Position numbers and translations under genes: made by a program. The notes under the pieces are model-generated. The model made no database searches. It saw only the letters and a program-made list of their open reading frames with translations, and was not told the DNA's origin. Source: Methylopila sp. M107 (GTDB taxonomy: Bacteria; Pseudomonadota; Alphaproteobacteria; Rhizobiales; Methylopilaceae). Taken from it: 64,000 nucleotides of DNA. Of this stretch, positions 9,601 to 17,177 are shown piece after piece (the stretch's first letter is position 1; the number at the start of each line of letters is the position of its first letter). The DNA is taken from assembly GCF_000384475.1 (NCBI RefSeq), contig NZ_ARWB01000001.1:1406176-1470175 (forward strand). Direction: 5' to 3'.

Positions 9601-10762
9601 GCGCACCGGCGGCGACGACATCGCCCAGGCGCTAGCGCTTCTTGGCGTCGCGCCGCAATGGGAGGCCGGGTCCTCGCGAGTCGTGGGCCTGGAGGTGCTG
9701 CCGCTCTCGGAGCTGAAGCGACCGCGCGTCGACGTGCTGTTCCGGATCTCCGGCTTCTTCCGCGACGCGTTTCCGTTCCAGATCGACCTGATCGACGAGG
9801 CGGTGAGGCTGGTCGGCGCGCTGGTGGAGGACGCCGAGTCCAACCCCGTCGCCGCCCGCTTCGCACAGGAACGCGCGGCGGGGCGCGAAACGCACTCGAT
9901 TTTCGGCGCGCGCCCCGGCGCCTACGGGACCGGGCTGGCCCCGCTCCTGAACGAGGGCGCATGGGAGACGCGCGAAGACCTCGCGGAGGCCTATCTCGCG
10001 GCCAGCGGCTTCGCCTATGCGCAAGGGATCGAGGGCGCGCCCGCGCGCGCCGGTCTCGAGGCGATCGCGAAGCAAGTCGATGGCGTCGTGCAGGCGCAGG
10101 ACGCGCGCGAGTTCGACCTTTTGGACTCCGACGATTTCCACGAATTCGCCGGCGGGCTTTCGGCCGCGGTCGAGAGGCTGAAAGGCGCGGTGCCGGCGGT
10201 TTATCACCTCGACACCTCGCGGACCGAAACGCCGATCGCGCGGACGCTCGGTGAAGAAATCGCGCTTGTCGTGCGCGCCCGCGCCGCGAACCCCAAATGG
10301 ATCGCCGCGATGCGCGGGCACGGCCATAAGGGCGCGGCTGAGATGCTGGCGACGGTGCGTAACTTGATGGGGTTCGCGGCCACCACGGACGCGACAGGGA
10401 ACCACCAGTTCGAGGCGCTGTACGACGCCTATCTCGGCGACGCCGAGACGCGGGCGTTCATCGCAGAGGCGAACCCGGCGGCGCTTGCCGAGATGGCGGC
10501 GGCGTTCCTTGAGAGCGAACGCCGCGGTTTCTGGCGCCCCCGCCGCAACAGCGCCCATGACGAGCTCACCGCGCTCGCGGCGTCCCCCTCCCCCTTGCGG
10601 GGAGGGGTAAGGGGTGGGGGTGGTCCAGAAGAAGACGCCACGCCCAACGCCGCTCTAAGCGCGACCGAAGAACTTTATCCTGAGCCACCCCCACCCTTAC
10701 CCTCCCCGCAAGGGGGAGGGAGAGGGACCGTCGCGCCTCACACCAAGGAACGTCGACCATGA
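6623..10762 (+). CDS. cobN: CobN, cobaltochelatase large subunit with in-frame repeat insertions
   Basis: Large subunit of the ATP-dependent aerobic cobaltochelatase (CobNST), which inserts Co(II) into hydrogenobyrinic acid a,c-diamide. The magnesium-chelatase-H-like architecture is clear, including HGHLAFYAWLRDEFGAQAIVH and HVGKHGNLEWLPGKALALS (about 572-615), GRNFFALDPRSAP near 950 and MRGHGHKGAAEML near 1230. At 1379 residues it is about 100 longer than well-known CobN proteins. The excess matches two Pro/Ser-rich inserts (about 451-488 and 835-871) encoded by dispersed palindromes, plus a repeat-encoded tail after about residue 1320. The stop overlaps the cobO ATG (ATGA). The partner subunits cobS and cobT are not in this window. 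Confidence 0.93.
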   Translation: MHLLKAQGTPIGDGTEAVDLDLSPADVVIVSAADTEIAGLARAHAALGRDAPSLRLASLQKLRHHMSVDLFLEKTVSRSRLLVLRLLGGESYWPYGVEEAARITRRHGVKLAVMPGCGNADPDLIARSTIAAQDSETLWRLLVEGGPENLASALRACQSLLDGEPAPESPKPTPAAGLFWPGLASPTLDDLRARWAKDAPVAPIVFYRAQYQAGDVAPVEALIAALEERGLGALPIFVSSLKDASAARFVRETFAAAKPDVVLNATAFAVSKPGASWEGSPLDSADAPVLQIVFAGMDRATWEGSPRGLGARDLAMSVALPEIDGRVLTRAVAFKSVGRFDAATETEVVALEPVQDRIDFVADLAANWSRLRRTPRAERRVALILANYPTGAARLANGVGLDTPESTAVILGALKGAGYAADGALETGAKVVDAMTAALERSLARRVPQPPPSSPGSSGGSGLQPASMADGSRSTPTLDAPDEPGHDEAFSGPASLPLAAYQRFLSAVPAAARERMTARWGAPSTDPTFDPATQTFRLAIRRYGNLVLGVQPSRGFDLDPKAAHHDPDLPPPHGHLAFYAWLRDEFGAQAIVHVGKHGNLEWLPGKALALSAECFPEIALGPLPHIYPFIVNDPGEGAAAKRRSSAVIVDHLTPPLARAEGSAQLREIETLVDEYAEAEGLDPRRAKTLGKQILLRAADLGLDRDCGFSIADDPDDALTKLDAFLCEVKELQVRNGLHVFGRSPVGRKRAELLVALARNPRGPRAADASLIRALAADMGLGGFDPLAAEFSAVWTGARPAALQALSQEPWRTAGDTVERLETLALSLVEEAGSSPPSSPGWSGGPMGRRDSILDRSRSTPSMDPPDKPDDNALRSDASGIAAALPAASAVLTEIRDVIAPRVDISGDAELAGLLTALDGRFLPPGPSGAPTRGRIDALPTGRNFFALDPRSAPTEAAWRLGRASADVVCRRHFQDHGEWPKRLAISAWGTANMRTGGDDIAQALALLGVAPQWEAGSSRVVGLEVLPLSELKRPRVDVLFRISGFFRDAFPFQIDLIDEAVRLVGALVEDAESNPVAARFAQERAAGRETHSIFGARPGAYGTGLAPLLNEGAWETREDLAEAYLAASGFAYAQGIEGAPARAGLEAIAKQVDGVVQAQDAREFDLLDSDDFHEFAGGLSAAVERLKGAVPAVYHLDTSRTETPIARTLGEEIALVVRARAANPKWIAAMRGHGHKGAAEMLATVRNLMGFAATTDATGNHQFEALYDAYLGDAETRAFIAEANPAALAEMAAAFLESERRGFWRPRRNSAHDELTALAASPSPLRGGVRGGGGPEEDATPNAALSATEELYPEPPPPLPSPQGGGRGTVAPHTKERRP
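7975..8086 (+). repeat. Palindromic repeat inside cobN, copy 1 (family C)
   Basis: About 110 bases beginning GCCGTCATCCCCCGGCTCGT and ending GACGAGCCGGGGCATGACG, so the two ends are reverse complements. It is read in frame as a Pro/Ser/Gly-rich stretch containing SPGSSGG, SRSTP and DEPGHDE. It aligns base for base with the copy at 9127-9236 and is in the same reading phase. It interrupts an otherwise conserved CobN region between two globular segments. Confidence 0.85.
9127..9236 (+). repeat. Palindromic repeat inside cobN, copy 2 (family C)
   Basis: Second in-frame copy in cobN, beginning GCCGTCGTCCCCCGGCTGGT and ending GGACAAGCCGGATGATAACG. Encoded peptide contains SPGWSGG, SRSTP and DPPDKPDD, matching copy 1 position by position, although the central 30 bases have diverged. 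The reading phase is identical to copy 1, so the same peptide was inserted twice. Confidence 0.85.
10583..10730 (+). repeat. Inverted repeat forming the cobN C-terminal tail (family B type)
   Basis: TCCCCCTCCCCCTTGCGGGG followed by a GGGTAAGGGGTGGGGGTGG arm is mirrored 70 bases later by CCACCCCCACCCTTACCC and CCCCGCAAGGGGGAGGG. The cobN frame reads through it, giving a low-complexity Gly/Pro tail of about 55 residues after RRNSAHDELTALAA, the natural end of CobN. The stop codon lies beyond the repeat, overlapping the cobO start. Confidence 0.8.
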
Positions 10763-11361
10763 CCCCCGACACCGACCGCCACGCCGAGAAGATGAAGCTC
10801 CGCAAGGCGCATCAGGACAAGATCGTCGCCGCGCGGCAGGGCGAGAAGGGATTGCTGATCGTCCACACCGGCAAAGGCAAGGGCAAGTCGACCGCCGCCT
10901 TCGGCATGGCGATGCGCGCGATCGCGCACGGCATGAAGGTCGGCGTCGTGCAGTTCATCAAGGGCCCGTGGGAAAGCGGCGAGCGCGACCTGCTGCGCAA
11001 GTTCCCGGATCAGGTGGAAGTCCACGCCATGGGCGAGGGCTTCACCTGGGAGACGCAGGACCGTGAGCGCGACGTCCGCGCCGCGAAGGAGGCCTGGGAG
11101 ATGTCGAAGAAGTTCATCGCCGATCCGGAGGTGAAGCTCGTGGTGCTGGACGAGCTCAACATCGTGCTGCGCTACGACTATCTCGACCTTGTCGACGTGC
11201 TCGACGCAATCGCGGCGCGGCCCGTCGACACCCACGTCGTCGTGACGGGGCGCAACGCCAAGGACGAGTTGATCGAGGCCGCCGACCTCGTCACCGAGAT
11301 GACGCAGGTGAAGCATCCGTTCCGCGACGGCATCAAGGCGCAGGCCGGGATCGAGTTCTAG
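10759..11361 (+). CDS. cobO: CobO, corrinoid adenosyltransferase
   Basis: ATP:co(I)rrinoid adenosyltransferase that attaches the 5'-deoxyadenosyl group to cobalt of cob(I)yrinic acid a,c-diamide. The P-loop VHTGKGKGKSTAAFG (about 35-49), the VQFIKGPWESGER segment and VVLDELNIVLRYDYL are hallmarks of the CobA/CobO/BtuR family. 200 residues is typical. Its ATG overlaps the cobN stop, so chelation and adenosylation genes are translationally coupled. Confidence 0.94.
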   Translation: MTPDTDRHAEKMKLRKAHQDKIVAARQGEKGLLIVHTGKGKGKSTAAFGMAMRAIAHGMKVGVVQFIKGPWESGERDLLRKFPDQVEVHAMGEGFTWETQDRERDVRAAKEAWEMSKKFIADPEVKLVVLDELNIVLRYDYLDLVDVLDAIAARPVDTHVVVTGRNAKDELIEAADLVTEMTQVKHPFRDGIKAQAGIEF

Positions 11362-11368
11362 AGCCTCG

Positions 11369-11648
11369 TCATCCCGGGCGCAGCGAAGCGAAGCGCCCCG
11401 GATCGCGTTCCGGACAAACCGCCGTCATGAGGCCCCGAGGCCGTCATGCCCGGCGGAGCCGGGCATCTACGAATCGCTGGATCGTCGAGCACGACGCCCA
11501 ACTCGTGGATACCCGAGACAAGCTCGGCATGACGGTCGACCGCTGCACAAGACGTCGGCCGCCGGTCAAGCCTAAAGAGGACGGGAGCGTCTCGACGCTC
11601 TATCCTGAATGCGATCCCGGATCGCCCGATGGCCGTCCGGGATGACGT
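11369..11648. repeat. Cluster of palindromic repeats between cobO and cobQ
   Basis: Several family C hairpins in series, including CGTCATGCCCGGCGGAGCCG, a spacer with CTACGAATCGCTGGATCGTCGA, and a closing GGATACCCGAGACAAGCTCG. A GATCCCGGATCGCCCGATGG / CCGTCCGGGATGACG pair lies near the cobQ end. No gene is visible in this roughly 300-base gap. Confidence 0.65.
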
Positions 11649-11666
11649 CTGTCACGAACGAGTTCC

Positions 11667-13142
11667 ATGCCCCGCCTCACCCCCGCGATCATGTTCCAGG
11701 GCACCGGCTCGAACGTCGGCAAGTCGCTGATCGTCGCCGGGCTCTGCCGGCTGTTCGCACGGCGCGGGATCTCGGTCGCGCCGTTCAAGCCGCAGAACAT
11801 GTCGAACAACGCGGCCGTCACCGCCGACGGCGGCGAGATCGGGCGCGCGCAGGCGCTGCAGGCGCGGGCCGCGAACCGCGAGCCGCTGATCGACATGAAC
11901 CCGGTGCTGTTGAAGCCCGAAAGCGAGACCGGCAGCCAGGTCGTCGTGCAGGGCCGCCGCATCGGCAGCTATCGCGGCCACGCCTACACGGCGCTCAAGC
12001 CGACGCTGATGCCCGCCGTGCTGCAGAGCTTCGAGGCGATAGCGAAGAGCGCGGACATCGTGATCGTCGAGGGGGCGGGCTCCGCGGCCGAGGTCAACCT
12101 GCGCAAAGGCGACATCGCGAACATGGGATTTGCGGAGGCGGCTAAAGTTCCGGTCACGATCGTCGGCGACATCGACCGCGGCGGCGTCATCGCTTCTCTG
12201 GTCGGCATCCATGCGTTGCTTCCAGAGGTGGATCGCAAGCTGGTGCAGGCCTTTATGATCAACCGCTTCCGCGGCGACTCAACTCTGTTCGCGAGCGGAA
12301 CCGCCATAATAAGGGAGCGCACGGGCTGGGAAGCGCTCGGCATAGCGCCGTGGTTTCCGGAAGCCGGCAAACTTCCGGCGGAGGATTCCGTCGATCTCGC
12401 CTCCCGTTCCAGCTCTTCTCGCGACGGGCTCCGGATCGTCGTGCCCGCCCTGCCCCGCATCGCGAATTTCGACGATCTCGATCCACTCGCGCAGGAGCCG
12501 GGCGTCTCGCTTCAGCTGCTTTCGCCGGGCGAGCCGATCCCGCCGGACGCCGCCCTCGTGCTGTTGCCAGGTTCGAAGGCCACCATCGCGGATCTCGCGG
12601 CGCTGCGCGCCTTCGGCTGGGACCACGACATCCACGCTCATGTGCGGCGTGGCGGGCGGGTGCTCGGGCTCTGCGGCGGCTACCAGATGCTCGGCCGCTC
12701 GATCGCGGATCCCGACGGCGTCGAGGGCGCTCCGCAGGCGGTCGCCGGGCTCGGGCTGCTCGACGTCGACACCGTGCTCGACGGCGACAAGCGCCTCGCC
12801 CGCGTCTCGGGCCGCAGCGTCGCGCATGACGAGCCGGTCGAAGGCTACGAGATCCATATGGGCCGCACGTGGGGACCGGATTGCGACCGTGCGCCGTTCG
12901 AGATCGAGGGCCGGCCGGAAGGCGCGGGCTCGCCGGACGGGCTCGTCCAGGGCGCCTATGTCCATGGCGTGTTCGGCATGGACGGATTTCGCCGCGCTTT
13001 CCTCAAGGAGTTCGGGATCTCGGGCTCGTCGTTCGCCTATGAGGCGACGGTCGAGGCGACGCTCGACCGGCTGGCGGACCATCTCGAAGCGCATCTCGAC
13101 ATCGAGTCGATCGTGCGGATCGCGCATCGGCGCGGCGCTTAA
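11667..13142 (+). CDS. cobQ: CobQ, cobyric acid synthase
   Basis: Glutamine-dependent amidotransferase that amidates side chains b, d, e and g of adenosylcobyrinic acid a,c-diamide to give adenosylcobyric acid. The N-terminal dethiobiotin-synthetase-like ATPase has [14 protein letters not shown] and [13 protein letters not shown], followed by [14 protein letters not shown] and GDIDRGG. The C-terminal triad-type glutaminase domain has the nucleophile in [10 protein letters not shown] (C336) and its histidine in YVHGVFG (H433). 491 residues is normal. It stands alone between repeat clusters and faces the convergent cbiB. Confidence 0.94.
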   Translation: MPRLTPAIMFQGTGSNVGKSLIVAGLCRLFARRGISVAPFKPQNMSNNAAVTADGGEIGRAQALQARAANREPLIDMNPVLLKPESETGSQVVVQGRRIGSYRGHAYTALKPTLMPAVLQSFEAIAKSADIVIVEGAGSAAEVNLRKGDIANMGFAEAAKVPVTIVGDIDRGGVIASLVGIHALLPEVDRKLVQAFMINRFRGDSTLFASGTAIIRERTGWEALGIAPWFPEAGKLPAEDSVDLASRSSSSRDGLRIVVPALPRIANFDDLDPLAQEPGVSLQLLSPGEPIPPDAALVLLPGSKATIADLAALRAFGWDHDIHAHVRRGGRVLGLCGGYQMLGRSIADPDGVEGAPQAVAGLGLLDVDTVLDGDKRLARVSGRSVAHDEPVEGYEIHMGRTWGPDCDRAPFEIEGRPEGAGSPDGLVQGAYVHGVFGMDGFRRAFLKEFGISGSSFAYEATVEATLDRLADHLEAHLDIESIVRIAHRRGA

Positions 13143-13145
13143 GGC

Positions 13146-14141
13146 TCAGCCAAGCGCCCACAACGCGGCCAGCAGAGCGGCGACGCCGCCTGCATGAACC
13201 ACGCAGGCCGCGCGGAACAATTTGAGGGCCGGCCCGATGTCCGCGATCGTCAACGCCTTGCGCCCGTCCGCATTCATGTAGGGCACGTCGACCCTCACGC
13301 CCGAATAGACCCGCGGCCCGCCGATCGCGATCCCGAGCGCGCCGGCGAACGCGGCTTCGGGCCAGCCGGCGTTCGGCGAGGCGTGGCCGCGCGCGTCACG
13401 GCGCATGGCGCGGAGGCTCGCGCGCCAGTCGCGGCGTGTGACGAGCGCCGCAATCGCGATGATCGCGCCCGAAAGCCGCGCGGCCGGAAGGTTGACGAGG
13501 TCGTCGAACCGCGCCGCCGCCCAGCCGAAGGCGAGATGCCGCTCGGTCTTGTGTCCGATCATGCTGTCGGCGGTGTTGATCGCCTTGTAGGCGAACAGGC
13601 CCGGCAGGCCGAACAGCAGCCCCCAGAACACCGGCGCGACCACGCCGTCGGAAAAATTCTCGGCGGCGGACTCGATCGCGGCGCGGCTGACCCCGTCTTC
13701 GTCGAGCTTGCTCGGATCGCGCCCAACGATCATCGAGACCGCGTGCCGCGCCGCTCCCAACCCGCCCACCGCAAACGCGTCGCGAACGGCGGCGACGTGG
13801 CGGTGAAGGCTGTTCTGGGCGATCAGGATCGACGCGATGACGCCCTCGGCGAGAGCGTCCCACAGCGCCGACCCTGACGCGAACGAACGGAAAGGCAGGG
13901 CGATCAGCGCCCCGACAGCGGCCGCGCCGAGCGTCAGCACGATGATCGCGAAGACGCCGCGCCTTCGACGCACGCTCTCGTCGAGCTCGAGCTTGTTCAG
14001 CCGCGCGTCGAGCCAGCCGACCGCAGCGCCCATCATGGCTGCCGGATGCGCCAGTTTGCGCCAGATCCTGTCGGGATCGCCGACGAGCGCGTCGAGCGCG
14101 AGCGCGAGCAGCATCACCGCCGCATGATGTGCGAAATCCAA
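13146..14141 (-). CDS. cobD: CbiB/CobD, adenosylcobinamide-phosphate synthase
   Basis: Integral membrane enzyme that joins adenosylcobyric acid to aminopropanol (or its phosphate) to make adenosylcobinamide (phosphate). Family signatures are LALDALVGDPDRIWRKLAHP near the N-terminus, ESAAENFSDGVVAPVFWGLLFGLPG in the centre, TADSMIGHK and HASPNAGWPEAAFAGALGI. About five to six membrane helices are evident. 331 residues fits. It is transcribed convergently to cobQ, with only three bases between the stops. The gene is cobD in Pseudomonas denitrificans naming and cbiB in Salmonella naming. Confidence 0.93.
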   Translation of the reverse strand: MDFAHHAAVMLLALALDALVGDPDRIWRKLAHPAAMMGAAVGWLDARLNKLELDESVRRRRGVFAIIVLTLGAAAVGALIALPFRSFASGSALWDALAEGVIASILIAQNSLHRHVAAVRDAFAVGGLGAARHAVSMIVGRDPSKLDEDGVSRAAIESAAENFSDGVVAPVFWGLLFGLPGLFAYKAINTADSMIGHKTERHLAFGWAAARFDDLVNLPAARLSGAIIAIAALVTRRDWRASLRAMRRDARGHASPNAGWPEAAFAGALGIAIGGPRVYSGVRVDVPYMNADGRKALTIADIGPALKLFRAACVVHAGGVAALLAALWALG

Positions 14142-14167
14142 GGCGTCAGACCGTCATCGCTTCGGGT

Positions 14168-14276
14168 GGATTCACCGCCGTCATGCCCGCGGCTTCGCGG
14201 GCATCCACGACTTGATCGTAGGGTTCCACGATCCAAGACATGCTTGGATACCCGGCTCCGCCGGGCGTGACGAGCG
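14168..14276. repeat. Palindromic repeat (family C) between cobD and cobC
   Basis: GCCGTCATGCCCGCGGCTTC with its GCGGGCATCCACGACTTGAT arm, then CCAAGACATGCTTGGATACC and CGGCTCCGCCGGGCGTGACG. It has the same layout as the element between cobO and cobQ, including the CACGA...TGGATAC spacer, so the two are members of one dispersed family. Confidence 0.7.
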
Positions 14277-14306
14277 CTCCTGGCCGCTCCGACGACGCTT
14301 CCGCCT

Positions 14307-15305
14307 TCAGGCGGCGGTTTTGAGCGCGGAGCTGAGCTCCGCCTTCAGCCGTTCAAAACCTTCGTCGTCCGGCGGCAGGCCGAAGCGGAGCTGGTCCGGC
14401 CGATCGTCGAATGCCCGGCACCAGACGCCGGCGCGGGCGAGCTGGCGGTGCAGCGTGCCGGCCGCCGGGTGGCGCACGGTGCGGAACAGGTCGCAGCCGC
14501 GCACCTGCTCGAAGCCGGCGTCGGTCAGGATCGCGTCGAGCCGCATCGCCTCGACGGTCAGCTGCAGGCGGGTCGAAACCGCCCAGGCGTCGTCGGCGAG
14601 CGCGGCGCGGCCGGCCTCGAGCGCCGGGCCCGAGACCGGCCACGGCCCAAGCTCGCCGGACAGTTCGCTGATCATCTCCGCGTCGCCCGCAGCGAAACCG
14701 AGGCGCAGGCCCGCGAGGCCGTAGAACTTGCCGAGCGAGCGCAGCACCACGAGACCCTTCGGCCCGACGCGCTCGGCCATCGAGGTCTCGACGCTGACGT
14801 CGGCGAAGCTCTCGTCGACGACGAGCAGCCCGTCCCGCTTGGCGAGGTCCGCGGCGAGCTTGAGGAGAACGTCGGGTTCGGTCGTCCTGCCGGACGGATT
14901 GTCCGGATTTACGAGCACCACGACCTGCGATTCCTCGGCGTGGGAGAGCGACCACGCCTCCCGGACCTGATGGCCGGCGCGGGCCCAGAGATAGGCATGC
15001 TCGCCATAGGTCGGGCCGATAACCAGCACGGAGCCGCGCACGCGCAGGTAAGGCAGCAGCTGGATCATCGCCTGCGCGCCCGGCCCCGCAACCACGGGCA
15101 CGTCCGGCTTCCAGCCATAGGCCCTGCGCGCGGTGACGAGCAGCTGCTTGACGTGCTCCGGGTCCGGCAGGCGCGTGAGGGCCGTAGCGCTGAACGGCTT
15201 GAGCGGATAGGCGTGGGGATTGACGCCGGTCGACAGATCGAGCCAACCCTTTGCCGGTCGACCGAAAGCGGCCTCCGCCGCTGCAAGATCGCCGCCGTGC
15301 CTCAT
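14307..15305 (-). CDS. cobC: CobC, threonine-phosphate decarboxylase
   Basis: PLP enzyme of the class I aminotransferase fold that decarboxylates L-threonine O-3-phosphate to (R)-1-amino-2-propanol O-phosphate, the linker of the nucleotide loop. Motifs are WLDLSTGVNPHAYP (N-terminal), VLVNPDNPSGR, VVDESFADVS and the Schiff-base lysine in RSLGKFYGLAGLRLG. 332 residues matches CobC/CobD. It lies upstream of cobD in the same direction, which pairs the linker-making enzyme with the enzyme that uses it. The Salmonella name for this activity is CobD. Confidence 0.9.
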   Translation of the reverse strand: MRHGGDLAAAEAAFGRPAKGWLDLSTGVNPHAYPLKPFSATALTRLPDPEHVKQLLVTARRAYGWKPDVPVVAGPGAQAMIQLLPYLRVRGSVLVIGPTYGEHAYLWARAGHQVREAWSLSHAEESQVVVLVNPDNPSGRTTEPDVLLKLAADLAKRDGLLVVDESFADVSVETSMAERVGPKGLVVLRSLGKFYGLAGLRLGFAAGDAEMISELSGELGPWPVSGPALEAGRAALADDAWAVSTRLQLTVEAMRLDAILTDAGFEQVRGCDLFRTVRHPAAGTLHRQLARAGVWCRAFDDRPDQLRFGLPPDDEGFERLKAELSSALKTAA

Positions 15306-15435
15306 ATAGTACCCCCGCTACTCTTACGCCAAAAGTTGAGCAGTTTTTGTGCGGCGTCAATCTGACTTACGCCGATGTTCTCGATCAGGACTTGCGGCGA
15401 ACTGTCCGGAATTGCGTAAAGGTTAAGCTGGCCAC
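15306..15435. promoter_or_regulatory. Divergent intergenic region with probable promoters
   Basis: A 130-base, comparatively AT-rich spacer between leftward cobC and rightward DUF1636 gene, holding stretches such as CGCCAAAAGTTGAGCAGTTT. It must contain promoters for both directions. No cobalamin riboswitch elements are present, so these transcripts lack the control seen before cbtB. Confidence 0.35.
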
Positions 15436-15870
15436 ATGACAGGCGTCACGACGCTGCGATCGACCCTCACGATCTGCCGGACCTGCCGCCCCGAAGGCGC
15501 GGCGCCAGACGCGGAGCCGGCCGGCGCCGCGCTCGGCCGTGCGACGGCGCGCGCGGTTTCGGGCCTCGCCGACGCTCCGGTCGACGTCGTCGCTATCGCC
15601 TGCCTGTCCGCCTGCGGACGGGCCTGCTCGGCCACGGTCGCGGCCCCGGGCAAGTTCTCCTACGTGATCGGCAATCTCGCGCCGGAGGACTGCGACGACC
15701 TCGCCGCTTTCGCGCTCGCCCATGCGGCGAGCCCCGACGGCATCCCGCCGTGGCGGTCGCGGCCGGAAAAGATCCGCAAAAACACCATCGCGCGCATCGC
15801 GCCGCCGGGCGTCGCGCATGCGCTGGTCGAGCCGGCGACGACGCCCGAGCCCGCCGAAGACGAGGCGTGA
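15436..15870 (+). CDS. DUF1636 protein, predicted small metal-binding (thioredoxin-like) protein
   Basis: A 144-residue protein of the DUF1636 family, which recurs in alphaproteobacterial cobalamin clusters but has no established function. Cysteines are arranged as TICRTCRP near residue 14 and IACLSACGRAC near residues 53-60, a pattern resembling thioredoxin-fold [2Fe-2S] proteins. The C-terminal tail is acidic and probably disordered. It is divergent from cobC and convergent with cobB, five bases apart. A role in redox or metal delivery to a Cob enzyme is inference from context only. Confidence 0.75.
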   Translation: MTGVTTLRSTLTICRTCRPEGAAPDAEPAGAALGRATARAVSGLADAPVDVVAIACLSACGRACSATVAAPGKFSYVIGNLAPEDCDDLAAFALAHAASPDGIPPWRSRPEKIRKNTIARIAPPGVAHALVEPATTPEPAEDEA

Positions 15871-15875
15871 ACAAC

Positions 15876-17177
15876 TCACGACGCGTCGATGAGGTGCAGG
15901 AACGAGCCGCCGACATTTCCGACAACGAGCCCGACCGCCGACCCGTCGCCGAGGCGAAACAGCGGAGGCGCGTCGCCCTGGGCGATGATCGAGGCGTAAT
16001 GGAATTCATGCGCGCGGCAGTCGAGCCCTACCGGGCCTAGCGGCCCGTCCGCCACGAGCTTTGCGCGCCGGTAGCCGAGATGCAGCTGGCGGCGCTCGAA
16101 CGAGGTTTCGAGCGGCAGCAATCCGAGCATGGCGTGGCGGGCGCCGTCGGCGTCGACCAGCCCCTCGCCCAGAACCATGAAGCCGCCGCACTCGCCGTAG
16201 ATCGGCGCGCCGCGCGCCGCCGCCGCGCGCATGCCGGCCGAGAAGCGAGACGCCGCCGCGAGGCGCCCGGCGTACAGTTCCGGGTAGCCGCCGGGCAGGA
16301 ACACGGCGTCGGCGCGCGCGTCCGGCGCTTCGTCGGCGAGCGGGGAAAACGGCAGGATCTCGGCCCCGGCGGCCCGCCAGCCGTCGAGCGCATGGCGATA
16401 GGCGAAGCGGAACGCGACGTCGCTCGCGAGCGCGATCCGGGCGCCGAACGGGCGGATCGGCGGCGAAGTCGGCGTCGCGTCGGGAGCGCGGAACGGTCGG
16501 GCGACGCGGCGAAGCGCGGCGAGGTCGACATGCTCCGCGACCGTGCGCCCTGCCCGCGCCACGAACGCCTCGAGCCCGTCGATCTCCTCGGCCTGGACGA
16601 GCCCCAGGTGCCGCGAAGGCGTCGAGAGCGCCTTGTCGCGCGGCAGCGCGCCGAGGACCGCGATGTCGGCCGCCGCGCAGCCCGCTTTGAGCAGCGCCTC
16701 GTGACGGGGGCTCGCGACCCGGTTCAGGATGACGCCCGCGATCTCGATCGCAGGATCGAACGCGCGGAACCCCGCCGCCAGAGCGCCGGCCGACTGCGCC
16801 ATGCCGGAGCCGTCGACGACAAGCACGACCGGCGCGCGAAGCGTCTTGGCGACGTCGGCCGCGCCGCCCGCGCCGAGGCCGGGCTCCGCCGCCTTGTCGT
16901 AAAGGCCCATGACGCCCTCGACGACCAGGACGTCCGCCCCCTCCCCGGCCTCGGCCGCGAGCGACAGCAAGCGGTCCGGCGTCATCGCCCAGCCGTCGAG
17001 ATTGACCGAGGGGCGGCCGCTCGCCGCCTCGTGGAAGCGTGGATCGATATAGTCGGGACCGATCTTGGCCGAAGCTGCGGCCGCCCCGGCGTCGCGGAAC
17101 GCCCTCAGCAGTCCGAGCGTCAGGAGGGTCTTGCCCGATCCGCTCGAAGGGGCGGCGACAACGAAGCCCGGCGTCAC
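15876..17177 (-). CDS. cobB: CobB, hydrogenobyrinic/cobyrinic acid a,c-diamide synthase
   Basis: Glutamine- and ATP-dependent amidation of carboxylates a and c of hydrogenobyrinic acid. The N-terminal ATPase P-loop reads APSSGSGKTLLTLGLL, followed by KIGPDYIDPRFH and VVEGVMGLYD. The C-terminal glutaminase has its nucleophile in YGECGGFMVLGEG and a late CRAHEFHYAS. 433 residues fits the family. It starts with GTG at 17177, overlapping the cobA stop by four bases (GTGA), so cobA-cobB form one leftward operon. Confidence 0.94.
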   Translation of the reverse strand: MTPGFVVAAPSSGSGKTLLTLGLLRAFRDAGAAAASAKIGPDYIDPRFHEAASGRPSVNLDGWAMTPDRLLSLAAEAGEGADVLVVEGVMGLYDKAAEPGLGAGGAADVAKTLRAPVVLVVDGSGMAQSAGALAAGFRAFDPAIEIAGVILNRVASPRHEALLKAGCAAADIAVLGALPRDKALSTPSRHLGLVQAEEIDGLEAFVARAGRTVAEHVDLAALRRVARPFRAPDATPTSPPIRPFGARIALASDVAFRFAYRHALDGWRAAGAEILPFSPLADEAPDARADAVFLPGGYPELYAGRLAAASRFSAGMRAAAARGAPIYGECGGFMVLGEGLVDADGARHAMLGLLPLETSFERRQLHLGYRRAKLVADGPLGPVGLDCRAHEFHYASIIAQGDAPPLFRLGDGSAVGLVVGNVGGSFLHLIDAS

